Shown here one piece after another: positions 13,820-24,717 of a stretch of DNA of 64,000 bases. The DNA is from Phoebastria nigripes. Lineage: Eukaryota > Chordata > Aves > Procellariiformes > Diomedeidae. The translations under genes and the position numbers were made by a program. The stretch spans positions 2,413,783-2,477,782 of the forward strand of contig JAYKAV010003266.1 of NCBI GenBank assembly GCA_035582835.1, given 5' to 3'. A model generated the notes under the pieces. That model was not told where the DNA came from and ran no database searches. It was given only the letters and a program-made list of their open reading frames with translations. The stretch's first letter is position 1, and each line of letters begins with the position of its first letter.

Positions 13820-14360
13820 AGGCGAGGGCTCCGCGCTGCCCCCGGTAATGGCTGCGGGAACGGACAACCCCTGCCCTCCAAAGCCGGGACACCAGCGGCA
13901 CCCGGCGGGCACCAGAAGACCCATTTCCCCCTTGCTTTCCAGCCCGGGAGGGGTCACCCCGGGGCTGGGGGTGCCCCCGGGGCTGGGGGTGCCTCTTGGC
14001 AGGCCGGGGGGGGCGGCGAAGGCACCCAGCACGTTGCAGAACTCATCTCTCCGAAGCCGCCTCCCGCTGCCGCCGCGGCCCCGCCGCCACGAGGTGGCCC
14101 CCGGCCCCCGCGGAGCCGCTGCCCGCCCCGCCCCGGGGGGGTCCGGCTGCTGCCACCCCCGCGCCTCCCGCCCCGCGCAACGGAGGGGGAGCGTTTTGCA
14201 ACGTGCGTGGGGTGGTGGACGGAGCCCCGAGGCTCCCCGGGAGCCAGCCGGCAGGTTTGGGGTCCCCGTCCCTTCGCAGCCCCGGTCCCGGGTGGGACCC
14301 AGATGTGCCCCTGACCCGTCCCCCCGCAAAGGGGACCCGCCCCGGTGGGCTGCGGGGCTG
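13820..14360. promoter_or_regulatory. Orphan CpG island, about 2.8 kb upstream of MAPKAPK2
   Basis: A dense CpG block with many CCGCC and GGGGC words stands apart from the MAPKAPK2 island, with ordinary sequence (11.7-13.7 kb) between them. No exon of a known gene is recognised in it. It may be an alternative upstream MAPKAPK2 promoter, the start of a noncoding RNA or an enhancer-type island. An exact 18-base tandem repeat at 13957-13992 lies at its left part. Confidence 0.5.
13957..13992. repeat. Exact 18-base tandem repeat with G-quadruplex potential
   Basis: The unit CCCCGGGGCTGGGGGTGC is present twice in a row (13957-13974 and 13975-13992). Four runs of at least four G on the plus strand (13961-13989), separated by short loops, meet the usual G-quadruplex pattern. 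Confidence 0.85.
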
Positions 14361-16124
14361 GGTGCTCCCCCCCAGGGTATCTCCCCACGTCACAGGACAC
14401 GAGAAGGTCTCTCCGTGCTGTAAACCAGCCCTGTTCATCCCTTCCCACGGCAGCTCCCTAGGCCTACTAGGAAGGAGGCCAACACCGTGATTTATTGCAG
14501 AGGACCTGCCAAACGCTTTGCAGACCGTCTGGGCTAGACGTGGAAGCACCGAGGTGAGCAGCACCCAGCCGCTGGCACACATATTCACAGCAAAACCCTC
14601 TCTCCTAATCCTGCAGACAGGCTGGAAACAGGCTAGTCCTCAGATTTGGGAACCTATTTCCAGGTTCTCCATTAACCGATTAAAATCTGGCCCAGAAGAT
14701 ATTCATCTCCGCTGTGATCTTTCAGAGGGATGCGAGTGTGGAGCAGAGCCAGACCCCCCTCCCCTCCCCGCACATCACACAGCTTTGCATGGCGGAGGAA
14801 GAACCACCATAGGGGCCCACCACAGGAGCAACCCCTTCCGCACAGCCCACCAGGTCTGGCTGCTTCAGCCTTTGCTATTAAGAAAAAACAAAAAAACAAA
14901 AAACCCCACTACGAACACCAAACCCAGCAGCAGTGACCTCCACTCCTCAGCCACGAGAAAATTCATCCGGATGTGAACAGGAAGCGATTTTTCCCTCCTT
15001 CCACTCCCATCTCCATTAGGGAAAAAAGCAACGGCCAGCAGCAGGCTCAGCCTTTACATCTATGTGACACAAGCGGCTGATCTGCTAACGCGCTTTCCCT
15101 GGCAAGTAATAAACTAGATTGTTACTTGATTGTAGCAGAGTTACCAGGAAAAAGAGACCATGAAGATTAGGGTAATGATCATCAAGGCTCTATGCATCCT
15201 GTTCTTCTCCCTGAGTAGATTTGTATGGTGAAAAGCTATCCCACTTAAAAAATTATAATACCTTTAAATAATCCTGCATGCTTTTAGGATAGGGGTAATT
15301 GAATTGAAAAGATATTGTTAATCCCCATTACAGCTATTAATGTCATTCGTAAAGCAATGGGAGGATTGGAATAAGGATGGGAGGTAGCACTGGAAGTGTA
15401 GCACTGCAAGTTTTTTTCCATGCAGAGGAAGCCTAGCGTAGCTCTCCATGTCGGCGAGGGAGATGAGCAGACACGGTGGGATACGAGGAGCTGCCACCCC
15501 ACTGCACCTGAGCAGCCAGCCCAGCTCTCTGGGTTGCTTTGCACGGAGCTGCATCGCTCCAGGAGCTCCAGCTCTGCTCCGACCAGCTGCTCCGCTCTCC
15601 CAGGAAGCGGCTGCGTCCCAGTGCTTGGAAGTGATCCTTGTGCACGGTTTGCATATCTATTTATAAAGCACTGTGGAATCCTTTAGGATGAAAGGAGCTA
15701 TTATGACCTGGATTTATTACCCAAAAAGTAACCACAAATTTTCTCCGCTTCACCCTTCATTTGCTTGTCTCGAGACAAGTCTGAGCAATAGCATTTCAAT
15801 GGAGACCCTCTCTCCTAACCCTGCCAGAGCAGGCAATGTTTCTGGCTGGCAATATCAGTCCCTTGCCAGGGATATTCCCCACTGGCACCACCCTTCTGAG
15901 GCAGAAGGAGAAGGAGAAATGCCCCTTGGCACATGGTGGGAAGAGGCGGCAGCTCCAGGGCTGGGCTTCCCCTCGGCAGATTAGCACCCGGCAGGCTCCG
16001 GCGTTGCTCGCATACCTGAGCGGGATGGCTCTGCAAACCCTTCCCGCTGGACATACTCTAGCTGACACACAGAGCCCATAATTGCAAGACATGTCAGGAA
16101 ATATTGGTCAGGATTATATCTGTC

Positions 16125-16134
16125 TGATTGACAG
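16125..16134 (+). promoter_or_regulatory. PBX-MEIS/PREP composite site TGATTGACAG
   Basis: The ten bases match the full PBX:PREP/MEIS composite consensus. They lie in a local AT-richer patch that also holds a C/EBP-like ATTGCAA and a near-palindromic GACATGTC. The match is exact but function is not shown by sequence. Confidence 0.35.
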
Positions 16135-17174
16135 GTATGAGGATTTTCCTCCCCCTTCCCTGGCCAGCCGGCTGCCCCTACACACAGCGCAGGGGAGGAC
16201 ACACACCCCGCGGTCGCTGGACTCTTCTGGACCAAAACTCAGCAAGACCCACGGGGCAGACCATCGTGCCGTGGGTGCATCTTACACGTGTCCGCCGCGG
16301 GCAGCACCCCCATGGCCTCGGGGAGCACTCAGCCCATGGAAAGAGCACATTAAAAACACACAAAAGGCCCCAGCACTGACCCGTTACACTGCTTTTCTCA
16401 ACACAGGGTGATTTTTCCGCCTGGAAACTGTATCCTGATTCATTGCCCACAAGATGATGTCAAATGTACTTCCTTAACTCACAGTCACAAAACCGCTACT
16501 CAGAAATACAGAAATATATATATCTTCTAAAATAATTTGCTTTGAAGGGGATGTAGTCCAACTGACAAGCAAAACCACAGATCCCACACAAGGGAAAACT
16601 GAGCTTGCAAGCAAATACGAGTTCTTGCCTAAGGTACATCTGAGCAGCAGAGCAGCCCCATGGCCTCGGAGCAAGGAGCAATCGGCATCCCATGTCTAGC
16701 CCTCATATCACTTTTTCCTAAATGCAGATTTATTTTATTTATTTTCTAAGAAAATCCACAGCAATGCCACTACGGAGAGGGGATGGGATTTCAGCTCAGC
16801 GATCAGACTCAGAGCCTCCGATCTTTTGAATAAAAAGGGGTTTCTCGTGCGCCATGGATCCCGCCGGAGAGGCACCCAGTTCTCTGCAGCTCCTGGGCCC
16901 GTACACAGCCGCCGTGGTCCCTGGGGGTCTCCAAACAAACATGTCATGTTTTGTAGGACAGAGCTGTCTGCTTCGCCGCCCGCTGCCTCGATGACAGGCG
17001 GGAAGGCAGATCCTGCCTCATGCCTCCACATCACTTATCGCTACGTGCAATTTAACGGGCAGCTCTGGAGCAGAGATAGGGAGCCCAGAGGCTTCTTTTT
17101 GAGTGCGAAATAACTCAGATGAACTTGAACAGACTCGGCTCCTCGTCAGCAAGAGGTGGCATTGGAGCGGGTCA

Positions 17175-17265
17175 GACTTTTAAGGTCAGAAGGGACCATG
17201 CGCTCCCGCACCTGCATGGCACAGAGACTCCTTGCAGGGGCCCAGCCAGCAATATTTGTGATCTG
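17175..17265 (+). repeat. CR1-like LINE fragment
   Basis: The block 'TTAAGGTCAGAAGGGACCAT' matches a motif I know from 3' parts of CR1-type elements of birds and turtles. The following bases diverge quickly. The element is a short degraded remnant. Confidence 0.45.
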
Positions 17266-18608
17266 AAAAGGTTGCCAGAGGCCCAGAACAGGGAAATAAG
17301 CTAAACCAGACCCAGAGATGGACAGACAGCCTCCCCAGCCTTGCCCCAGCCCGAGCCCGTCACCAAGGACAGGTGAGCCACAGGAGGACACGCTGCAGGG
17401 TCACGCAGAGATTTGGAGATCACCTTGGAGATACCAGCAGGAAAGGTGAAAAACGTGGCATAAAGTGGAAAAGGACAGACACGAGGTGAGAGGAAAGGCA
17501 GCACGCAGGGGTTACAGGCACTGGGCTGGGGCAAGGTGACTTGCTTTTAAACCGAGCATCCCAAGGCGCATTGCCCCTGGACGGCAGCTCACCCCGCACT
17601 GCGGAGGGACGATGGGGCGAGACCCCAGAGCAGGACGCAGGAGAGGGGTCTTCACATCAGCCCGGGCTGAACCCAAGCTGGCAGGGCCCTCACGAGCCCC
17701 AGATGTGCCTCCTCTCTGTGCCACCTCCCAGTGCACTTACATCTGCTGGCATCCACATATAACCCAAATCCCTGCCAGTCTGCCAGCAGAGGGGAGGCAT
17801 TTGTGTGACAAGATTATGGAGATTAGCTCCGTTAGCATAAGCAGCTCCTGGGCTGGCCCTAATCCAGAGGGACATATGCAGCCCACACGCTGCCACTTGC
17901 CGTCTTCCCTGGGCTGCCCTGAAGGACCCACGTGAGCTGGAGGAGACAATTTTCACCAGTGTCTCTATGTCAGGGTGGGCACTGCGTGCCAGCGGGGACC
18001 CTGCTAATGCTCCTAGTTCAGCCCAGCCCCTGCTAATGGGATGGCCACGCTGGGATGGCTCCTTCTGCTTCCACAGCTGCCTCTCGGCCCAGTGCTTGCT
18101 CTAACACAAGCACAGGATCCTCGGGGCAGAGTTCGCCCTCTGTGTTTTTTGACGCAGCCTCTCCAGGTGCTTTGTACAGCAAACAAAAGCAGCGCTAGCT
18201 AGCTATAACCTAAAAATACCCCACATACATGACAGCAACTGCTCTCTACAGGTTTCCATACAAACCTGGGCAGTTATGCAGCCCAAATGGAACAGCTTTT
18301 TACACCCCGGTGCTTGGATTTCACCTGCAGAAGGCTCGTTGCTGGGAGCCCAACTTACCTGCGAGCAGAGCCCAAAGCAAAGCGCTGAAGGGCTTACGGG
18401 GATCGGCTGCAGAGCAAGCAGAGACTCGGTCCTCACCCCTCCGCAGCAGCACAGTTACTCCCTGCTAGGAGGGAGGACTAGCACTGCTGGAGGGAAGCTT
18501 CTCCCATAGCAATTAACAGCATTAATTACCAATAATCAGCAGTTGGGCCTTATTGAAGCCCAGGCAGCCAGGTGTGTGAGCAACGAGCGCTGCCTGCCCT
18601 GCCTGCGG

Positions 18609-18628
18609 NNNNNNNNNNNNNNNNNNNN
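18609..18628. other. Assembly gap, 20 N
   Basis: Twenty undetermined bases lie between GC-rich flanks (left flank 'ctgcctgcgg', right flank 'ggggagtg'). The flanks suggest a short GC-rich stretch that was hard to sequence. No gene is interrupted as far as I can see. Confidence 0.95.
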
Positions 18629-19567
18629 GGGGAGTGCAACCCATGAGAAGATAAAAATCGTGTGATCTCCTGAACCCCATGAAAAGCTGGCTGAGAGAGG
18701 TTGTGAGCGATGCCTCAGCGTAAGGCACAGAGCGGCCAAAGAGCTGGGTAGGCTGAGGGTCAGCGCTGGTGCAAAGAGCTGCAGCCAGGGCGCAGGGACC
18801 CCCCGCAGCCCCCGCTCTGGGCACGGCTGGGGCCAGGGCTGGGGGGGCAATACAAGAGGCTGGCAGTGGCTCACCCCCAGCCTCCCACCCCGCTGGCTCA
18901 GCCCTCGCCTCTCCCCCTCGCCTTCCCATGCCGGTGGCGGCGGGGTGCTGACGGGGCTTTATCTGGGTTTCTGCGCGTGGTGGAAAAACACTTGGGCCAC
19001 CGAGCAACAGGCTAAAAGTGCCCAGGGTCAGGCCGAGCAGCTGCCGGGGGCCGTGCTGGAAGGGCTTTGCTCCGAAACCGCCGTATCCGCCCCAGCGTGC
19101 TTAAACCAGTAACACGAGATTACATTGCAGCAGGCTGGGACCTGGCATGCGGTGTGAGCCAGAAATAAAACTGTTTGTGTAGCAACTGAAAAAATAGCAA
19201 CAGGAGCTAGGTGAGGTGTATCTCTCTTTTTTTATTTTGAGGCCAGAAATATTTATTTATTTGGGTGGAAGAGATTTGTTTACATTTTAAAGGGGTTTTG
19301 CTTGGGATGTGAGCTCCCCAGGCTGTGCCCCGGAGCCTCCCCGTGCTGCAAGCGGCAGTGGGGGGTGTTTGCATGCAGGTCTGGGACTCCCCGGCCCCAG
19401 CAACATCTGCATTGCCCTTTCATGTACCACAGGCTTTTGGTCGCTGGCGTACACTGAGAGATGCTGGATACAGCAGAGAGCTAGCAGGATGCAGATGCAG
19501 GCTTGAACCAGGCTGTACCCAATGTTCAGAAGACAACACCTACATTGCTGCGTGCTAGTCCCTTTCC

Positions 19568-19625
19568 AGCTGTTATCCCCACCTTACGGACAGGGAAAGG
19601 GAGTCAGAGAAGTGACTTGGGCTTC
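19568..19625 (-). repeat. MIR-like SINE fragment
   Basis: The segment reads 'gttatccccaccttacggac' followed by 'agggaaagggagtcagagaag' in two blocks and 'tgacttgg'. This is close to the reverse complement of the MIR core (remembered words: 'attatccccattttacag', 'gaaactgaggcacagag', 'gtgacttg'). It is one of the clearer MIR copies in the window. Confidence 0.7.
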
Positions 19626-20253
19626 TTCAGAGGGACTTCAGGCTCAGGACCGAGCACCATGCCCACGCACCCCCTGCCGTGGCAGGATCTTGTGGAAGGA
19701 GCAAGCTCCACGGCAGGCGAACAGAAAATAAGGCAGATGGTCTGATAAATGAGTCCAAACCAGTTATATACAAAATAAGAAAATAACCGTCCTGCAAGCA
19801 CAGGACCCCTCTGCTCTGCTGCTCAGGGCAGCTCTCCCAGGGCTGCGGTTTCCTGCGTGAGCTGCAGACGGGTGAGCGAAGCACAAGGTCACCCCGCAGC
19901 TGCAGGCAGAGCAGGGAGAAACCTCCCACGCCTGCCATCTCTGCTGTTGGCACAGGGATGCTTAATCCCTCAGCAGTGCCACATAGGAAGAACTCTGCAA
20001 ATGGCATCAAGGAGGTTAGAGACAGGGAAAGGAAGCGGGGAGCACACCTGAAATTGGGTCCACCAACAGCTGCATTTGTTGTGGCCCTATGGGAAAGTAA
20101 AGCGTCTTTCTGTAATGTTGCCAGTTCATAGAAAGGGCCATGGAGCGAGACCAGAACCTGAGAAAGCATTTCATAAAGGCCGGCTTATCCGCTGTGTGTA
20201 ATTAGACCTAACAGTGTGAACGGTGCATGAAGCTCTGGTTTTAGTTTAATAGG

Positions 20254-20267
20254 AAAAAAAAAAAAAA
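20254..20267 (+). repeat. Poly-A run, 14 bases
   Basis: Fourteen consecutive A bases between 'tttaatagg' and 'gaatcatc'. No retroposed sequence is recognisable upstream. Confidence 0.9.
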
Positions 20268-23103
20268 GAATCATCAAAGAATATTTATAAAGGTTTGTGT
20301 CATTCGTGTGCATTTCCCATCACATGGGGATGTGTCAAAGGATCATGCTTAGTTCTGCAAGTGCTGAAGAGGGGTCTGGAAATAGTTATAGCAAAGCATG
20401 TGATCCCACTAGACTGGGGAAAAGAAGAAGAAAATCCAACTTGGAGGTCTCAGCTTTCTCTTACCCTCCTGCCATCTTATTGCTTCTCCTAAAAGCACCA
20501 CGCAGTGAGAAGTAAGACGATGACAGAGGTAAAACGCTGCTGCACATGTCTGCAGCTGGAACGTGTAACCAAGCCCTCGGTGGCTCAGCTCCACGCAATT
20601 GTCGCTGTAAAAACATCCTGAATCAGCACCAGCTGGCTGGAAAATGAAAGCCGGGCTGTTTGCTCCCCTCTTGCACCTCCCAAAATAACCAGCGGCTTCC
20701 CTATACTCGCCCCCCCAAACACACACACTCCCACCTTCCCCAGCAGTTCAGTGAGCAGCGGGAGCCGCAGCCAGCACAGCCAGTGTGCCCGGCCCGGTCC
20801 TCCCTGTGTGCCTAGGAGTGACCGGATTAAAGAGGCGTTTTTGAAGCTCACCGGGGTGTAAGTATCTGGAAAGTGTTGGAAAACGCAGTTACCCCCTCCC
20901 AGTGCCCGGGGTCCTGCGCGGAGGCTGTGGGGTGCTGCGGGGCACCTCCAGCAAGGAGGCAAAAACATTTTAAACCACCCCCGTTGTTTCCACATTTATC
21001 TACATCTAAAGAAGAAATTAAGCGCCTAAATCCTATCGGCATGGAGCAAAAGGTGAGCAGCACGCTTCTTCAGGCACCTTCAGAAGCCCCAGCCTGGAGG
21101 CAGCGGCTGAGGAGCGAGCCCTGGGGCTGCCCGTCTCCAGCCCCTTTCTATCCCACGTCAGACTAGAGCTGGCAGCATCAAGACCAAACTATGCCAAAGG
21201 CTTGTTACTCCCTGAGCTCCGCACAGGGCAACAGCAATGAAGGGAATTGTGAAGAGGATATACAGGGGACATACGGCTCATGTCTCAGAGATTCAGCCTC
21301 AGACAAAAAAATATCCCTCTCTGCTTGCTTGCACATATTTATTCTGTGCTTATGGCTTTGAGAGCAGAGAACTTCTGGTGTAAATTACTTGCATGACCTT
21401 TCCTGTTTGATGATTTTACAGCTGGCTGCCCACACCTCAAATACAATTTCATTTATGCCATTCATCTTCAACACCTGCTGGAGAGACTGGCAGCTTCTAT
21501 CATTAACATTATTGGTGCTACTGTCACCCAGCGTTGTGGCAGCGGCTGGACAGAAGACGGGCACACACGCAGGCTCGGAAGATATTACTGCATTGCACAG
21601 CCCTGGGCGGTGCAGGACATGGATGAGGACCTGGGGCATTATCAGTCAGACCTGTGATAGTATTGAGTAAAATACTTCTTTTGTCCTCTCCTCATCCCTC
21701 GCCCACGCCAGAATGAGCAGCATGAGCTGCTGAGGCTCCTGCTGAGCGTGGCAGGGTGGAAGTCCTATTTTTCCAATTCTTTTTCCTGCCCTACAAGATC
21801 TTCTTCCACATGGCCACCCACTGAACAGCCCTTGAAGGCCACCAGCCGAGCGCAATGCTCCGCTCTCCCAGCTCCTTCTTGGTTATGACTTCTTGCATTT
21901 CCAGGGACGCATGTCCACAGCAGCCTCCCCGCAGCCAGAAAACCGCCCAGGGCAAGAACTGCCTGCATTATTTCTCCTCTGGAGATCCCCTTGCTCAACA
22001 GCACCCTTCTCTAACGCAGCGCATCCGAGGTATTCTCACAATGCAATTAAAATTGTGAAGAACTTCATATTAAATTCAACCTGTTTTAAAAACAATGTCA
22101 CTGGTCTTTACAACAGCTTCCAACAGTAAATTCTGCAGGCTAATCAGGCATGTGCTTTATTTCTTTCAATCCCTTCTCAGCTATGCTTAATTACACTTAA
22201 TTATTATAATCATGGTCTCTGCCTTCCTACCTACAACCCACTTGCTCAGGAAAACAATTCTCTCCGATACGCCTCTCCTCTGCTTGTAAAGCCAAATATC
22301 AGAGTCTCCAAGCTAGCAGGAGGAATGCAAATCCTTACATGGCTCCGCTCCTCTGCAAGAGGCTGGGGCTGACTCTGTCATCTTTAGAAAGCTCCTCTCA
22401 GCAGTTAAGAATGGGCAAGACTTAATTCAGGCAACTATTTCATCCCCGCAGACAAAGCAAACAAGCTGAAGCACACTTAAGGGACCGTTCATTTAAACCC
22501 CCCCCCATTGCAAGAGGCGAGGGAAAAGCTGTGGAGTGCTCGTGCCGATGACCCCATCTCCCTGCAGTTCTGCACTGAAGCCGAGATCCCAAACCCTCCT
22601 TTGACTCCTTATAAGTCCAGACTTCACAGATGCCTTGGGGCACAGATGTCTGCCGCTGCTGGCTGCAATTGCAGCAAGTATATCCCTGCACATTTATTAT
22701 GGCTGTATAAACACTGGGGAGAGACAGAGATGCTACCACAGAAAAACATTTCGTGTACGTCACATGTGCCTTGTTCAAAGAACATGCATTCATGCGGAGA
22801 GAAGAAAACAATCTTCAGGGGAAAAGACATTTCTGAGCATCTGTGCATGTGGGTGTCCTAAAAAACCTTTGTAAAGCCTGTTAGGCTAATTTGACAAGAG
22901 GAAAGAAAACACACCCAACGCTGCCTACCATTCATTCATCATCTGTGCGGCAAAGAACTTAGTTTATAAAAAGGATTAGATGAATCATACGAAGACTAGC
23001 ACTAGCGTGCTAGCTGATGCTTAAAGAAAACCTAATTATGGGCAAAATTCACCCCTCCGGTCCACACAGCCTTGAGCCACACACTGACCCACACCCGTAA
23101 GAA

Positions 23104-23135
<32 letters not shown>
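23104..23135. repeat. Compound microsatellite (GT)10 then (GA)n
   Basis: Ten GT units are followed directly by five to six GA units, a typical compound dinucleotide repeat likely to vary in length between individuals. Confidence 0.95.
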
Positions 23136-24494
23136 ATTAAAAACAGAGCTTAGAAAGACTCCCCGTCCAGACTGACGTTTCATTGGTACCACCCATTCCA
23201 GCAGACAATTTACTCGAGGGCCACCTAAAGAGCCTGCCAGCAGCTCATCGTCGGCAGCACAAGCAGGAGATTCAGCCCAGCCCAGCCCCAGCAGCTTGAA
23301 CAGGCTCCTTGTCACTGGACACGCAGCAGCCTCACCTCTTCGAGGGAAACTTTACAAACATCCTTCCCCTTCGTTCCAGCCCAGTGAGCATAAGGACTAC
23401 CGGCAGATTTAGCTTAAGAGCCGCTGGTGCGTTCAGTGCTGTCTTGTAACCCTGCGTACACAGCAGGTTCAAGTCCAGCACTCCTCCGGAAGGGAGAGCA
23501 CGGCAACATCCTGCACATGGCGAGTCCAGGCATCATTAGTCATTTATACCATTACTGTTACTAGAAGATACACCCAAAGTTTTCAGGCTGGTAATTCTGA
23601 GGCCCTTTGGAATGGCCCTAGGAAGTTCCTGGCTCTTCCTTTCAGAAAAATCAGGTCCCTTGAGAACGTATCAAGCAGAAGACCCAAATCTGAAGCTCCA
23701 AAACAGCTAGCCACCATTGAAAAGTCTTGGCTTACAAGTATAAATTAGACAGGCAGCCTAAAAAAAGCCCTCAGCCTGTGTCTTTAAAATGTCAGTAGGC
23801 AGACATTAAACTGGACAAATTTGGGCTAAGCAACAACTCACCTGCTAGACGGATGCAGCTGCTTTTTAAAGCACTTTGTGCTAAATGAATCTGCTACGTG
23901 GAACGGCACCACCCTCTTACTACGCGAAGGTTGAAAAGTTAAACCCAGCGAACCAAAAGGAATATTGCTAAATGCTAATCTTCTTCTGCCTGTCAAAATG
24001 ATTCAAGAATCTCCTGATTAATTTTTCCTTCAAGAAACCACATTAATTAATGAACGGCAATAATTAATAATGGATGGAATATACCACATGAGCAACAACG
24101 GGCCAGCCTCCAGGCTTCTGCCCCACAATCCGACTCTTTGTGCAGAGATGCAGATTTTATATTGACATCCCTCAGCATAATTTAAACAGGCAGAATTATG
24201 TGAATACAGCTTTAGTATCGGATTCCCCAGTTCCTTAGCTGGCATTAAACAGCGCCTCATGTTACAGCACACTGTGCAGCTCCAGACAGCAGAATTTGTG
24301 ATACAATACCTTATCATATTACATCAACAAGCATTACAGCATGGCAAGATAAGCCTACTTTTTTAAAAGGAGGTGCTGTGCCTAAGAAAATGCCACTCAG
24401 TCATACAAAATCCTCATGCAGAGACTGTCCCATGAAAATCAGTAACCGTGGCAGACTGAGCAGGCGCTGTGCCTGCAGGCTACACAGCTACACG

Positions 24495-24508
24495 TACGTA
24501 TATACGTA
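24495..24508. repeat. Perfect palindrome TACGTATATACGTA
   Basis: The 14 bases equal their own reverse complement. They sit inside a 20-base stretch (24492-24511) of strictly alternating purine and pyrimidine, which is able to form a cruciform or left-handed DNA. Confidence 0.9.
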
Positions 24509-24711
24509 TACTATAAGCAAAGACATTCAAAGAACACTTAAGTGTCTGCCTGTACATATTTTGTTACTGTTTTCAGGTTGTAAACTTTTTTTAATCAAAC
24601 ATTTGTCATTCACCCATATTAAAACAAGGAAAAAATTCACTCGGTGTTGTCTGCAAACTTTCTGCATCTAACATGCATCGTTTAATCATATAGGTCACAG
24701 CTAGAGACCTT

Positions 24712-24717
24712 TTTATT
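24712..24717 (-). terminator. Candidate distal polyadenylation signal for DYRK3
   Basis: AATAAA on the minus strand, with the next 20 bases running into a T/G-richer segment. It lies close to the left edge of the AT-rich block, so it could mark the end of a long DYRK3 3' UTR. Nearer signals exist (29566-29571 and 29229-29234) and may be the ones used. Confidence 0.25.

Larger units (their letters stand above)
11076..24300. other. Intergenic DNA between MAPKAPK2 and DYRK3
   Basis: After the MAPKAPK2 promoter the sequence is GC-rich, with many short open frames but no recognisable protein domain. It contains an unassigned CpG island near 13.8-14.4 kb, two MIR-like fragments, one CR1-like fragment, a short assembly gap, a GT/GA microsatellite and AT-rich patches (15.1-15.4, 22.0-22.2 and 24.0-24.1 kb) that look like candidate conserved noncoding DNA. 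I see no tRNA or rRNA gene. Confidence 0.6.
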
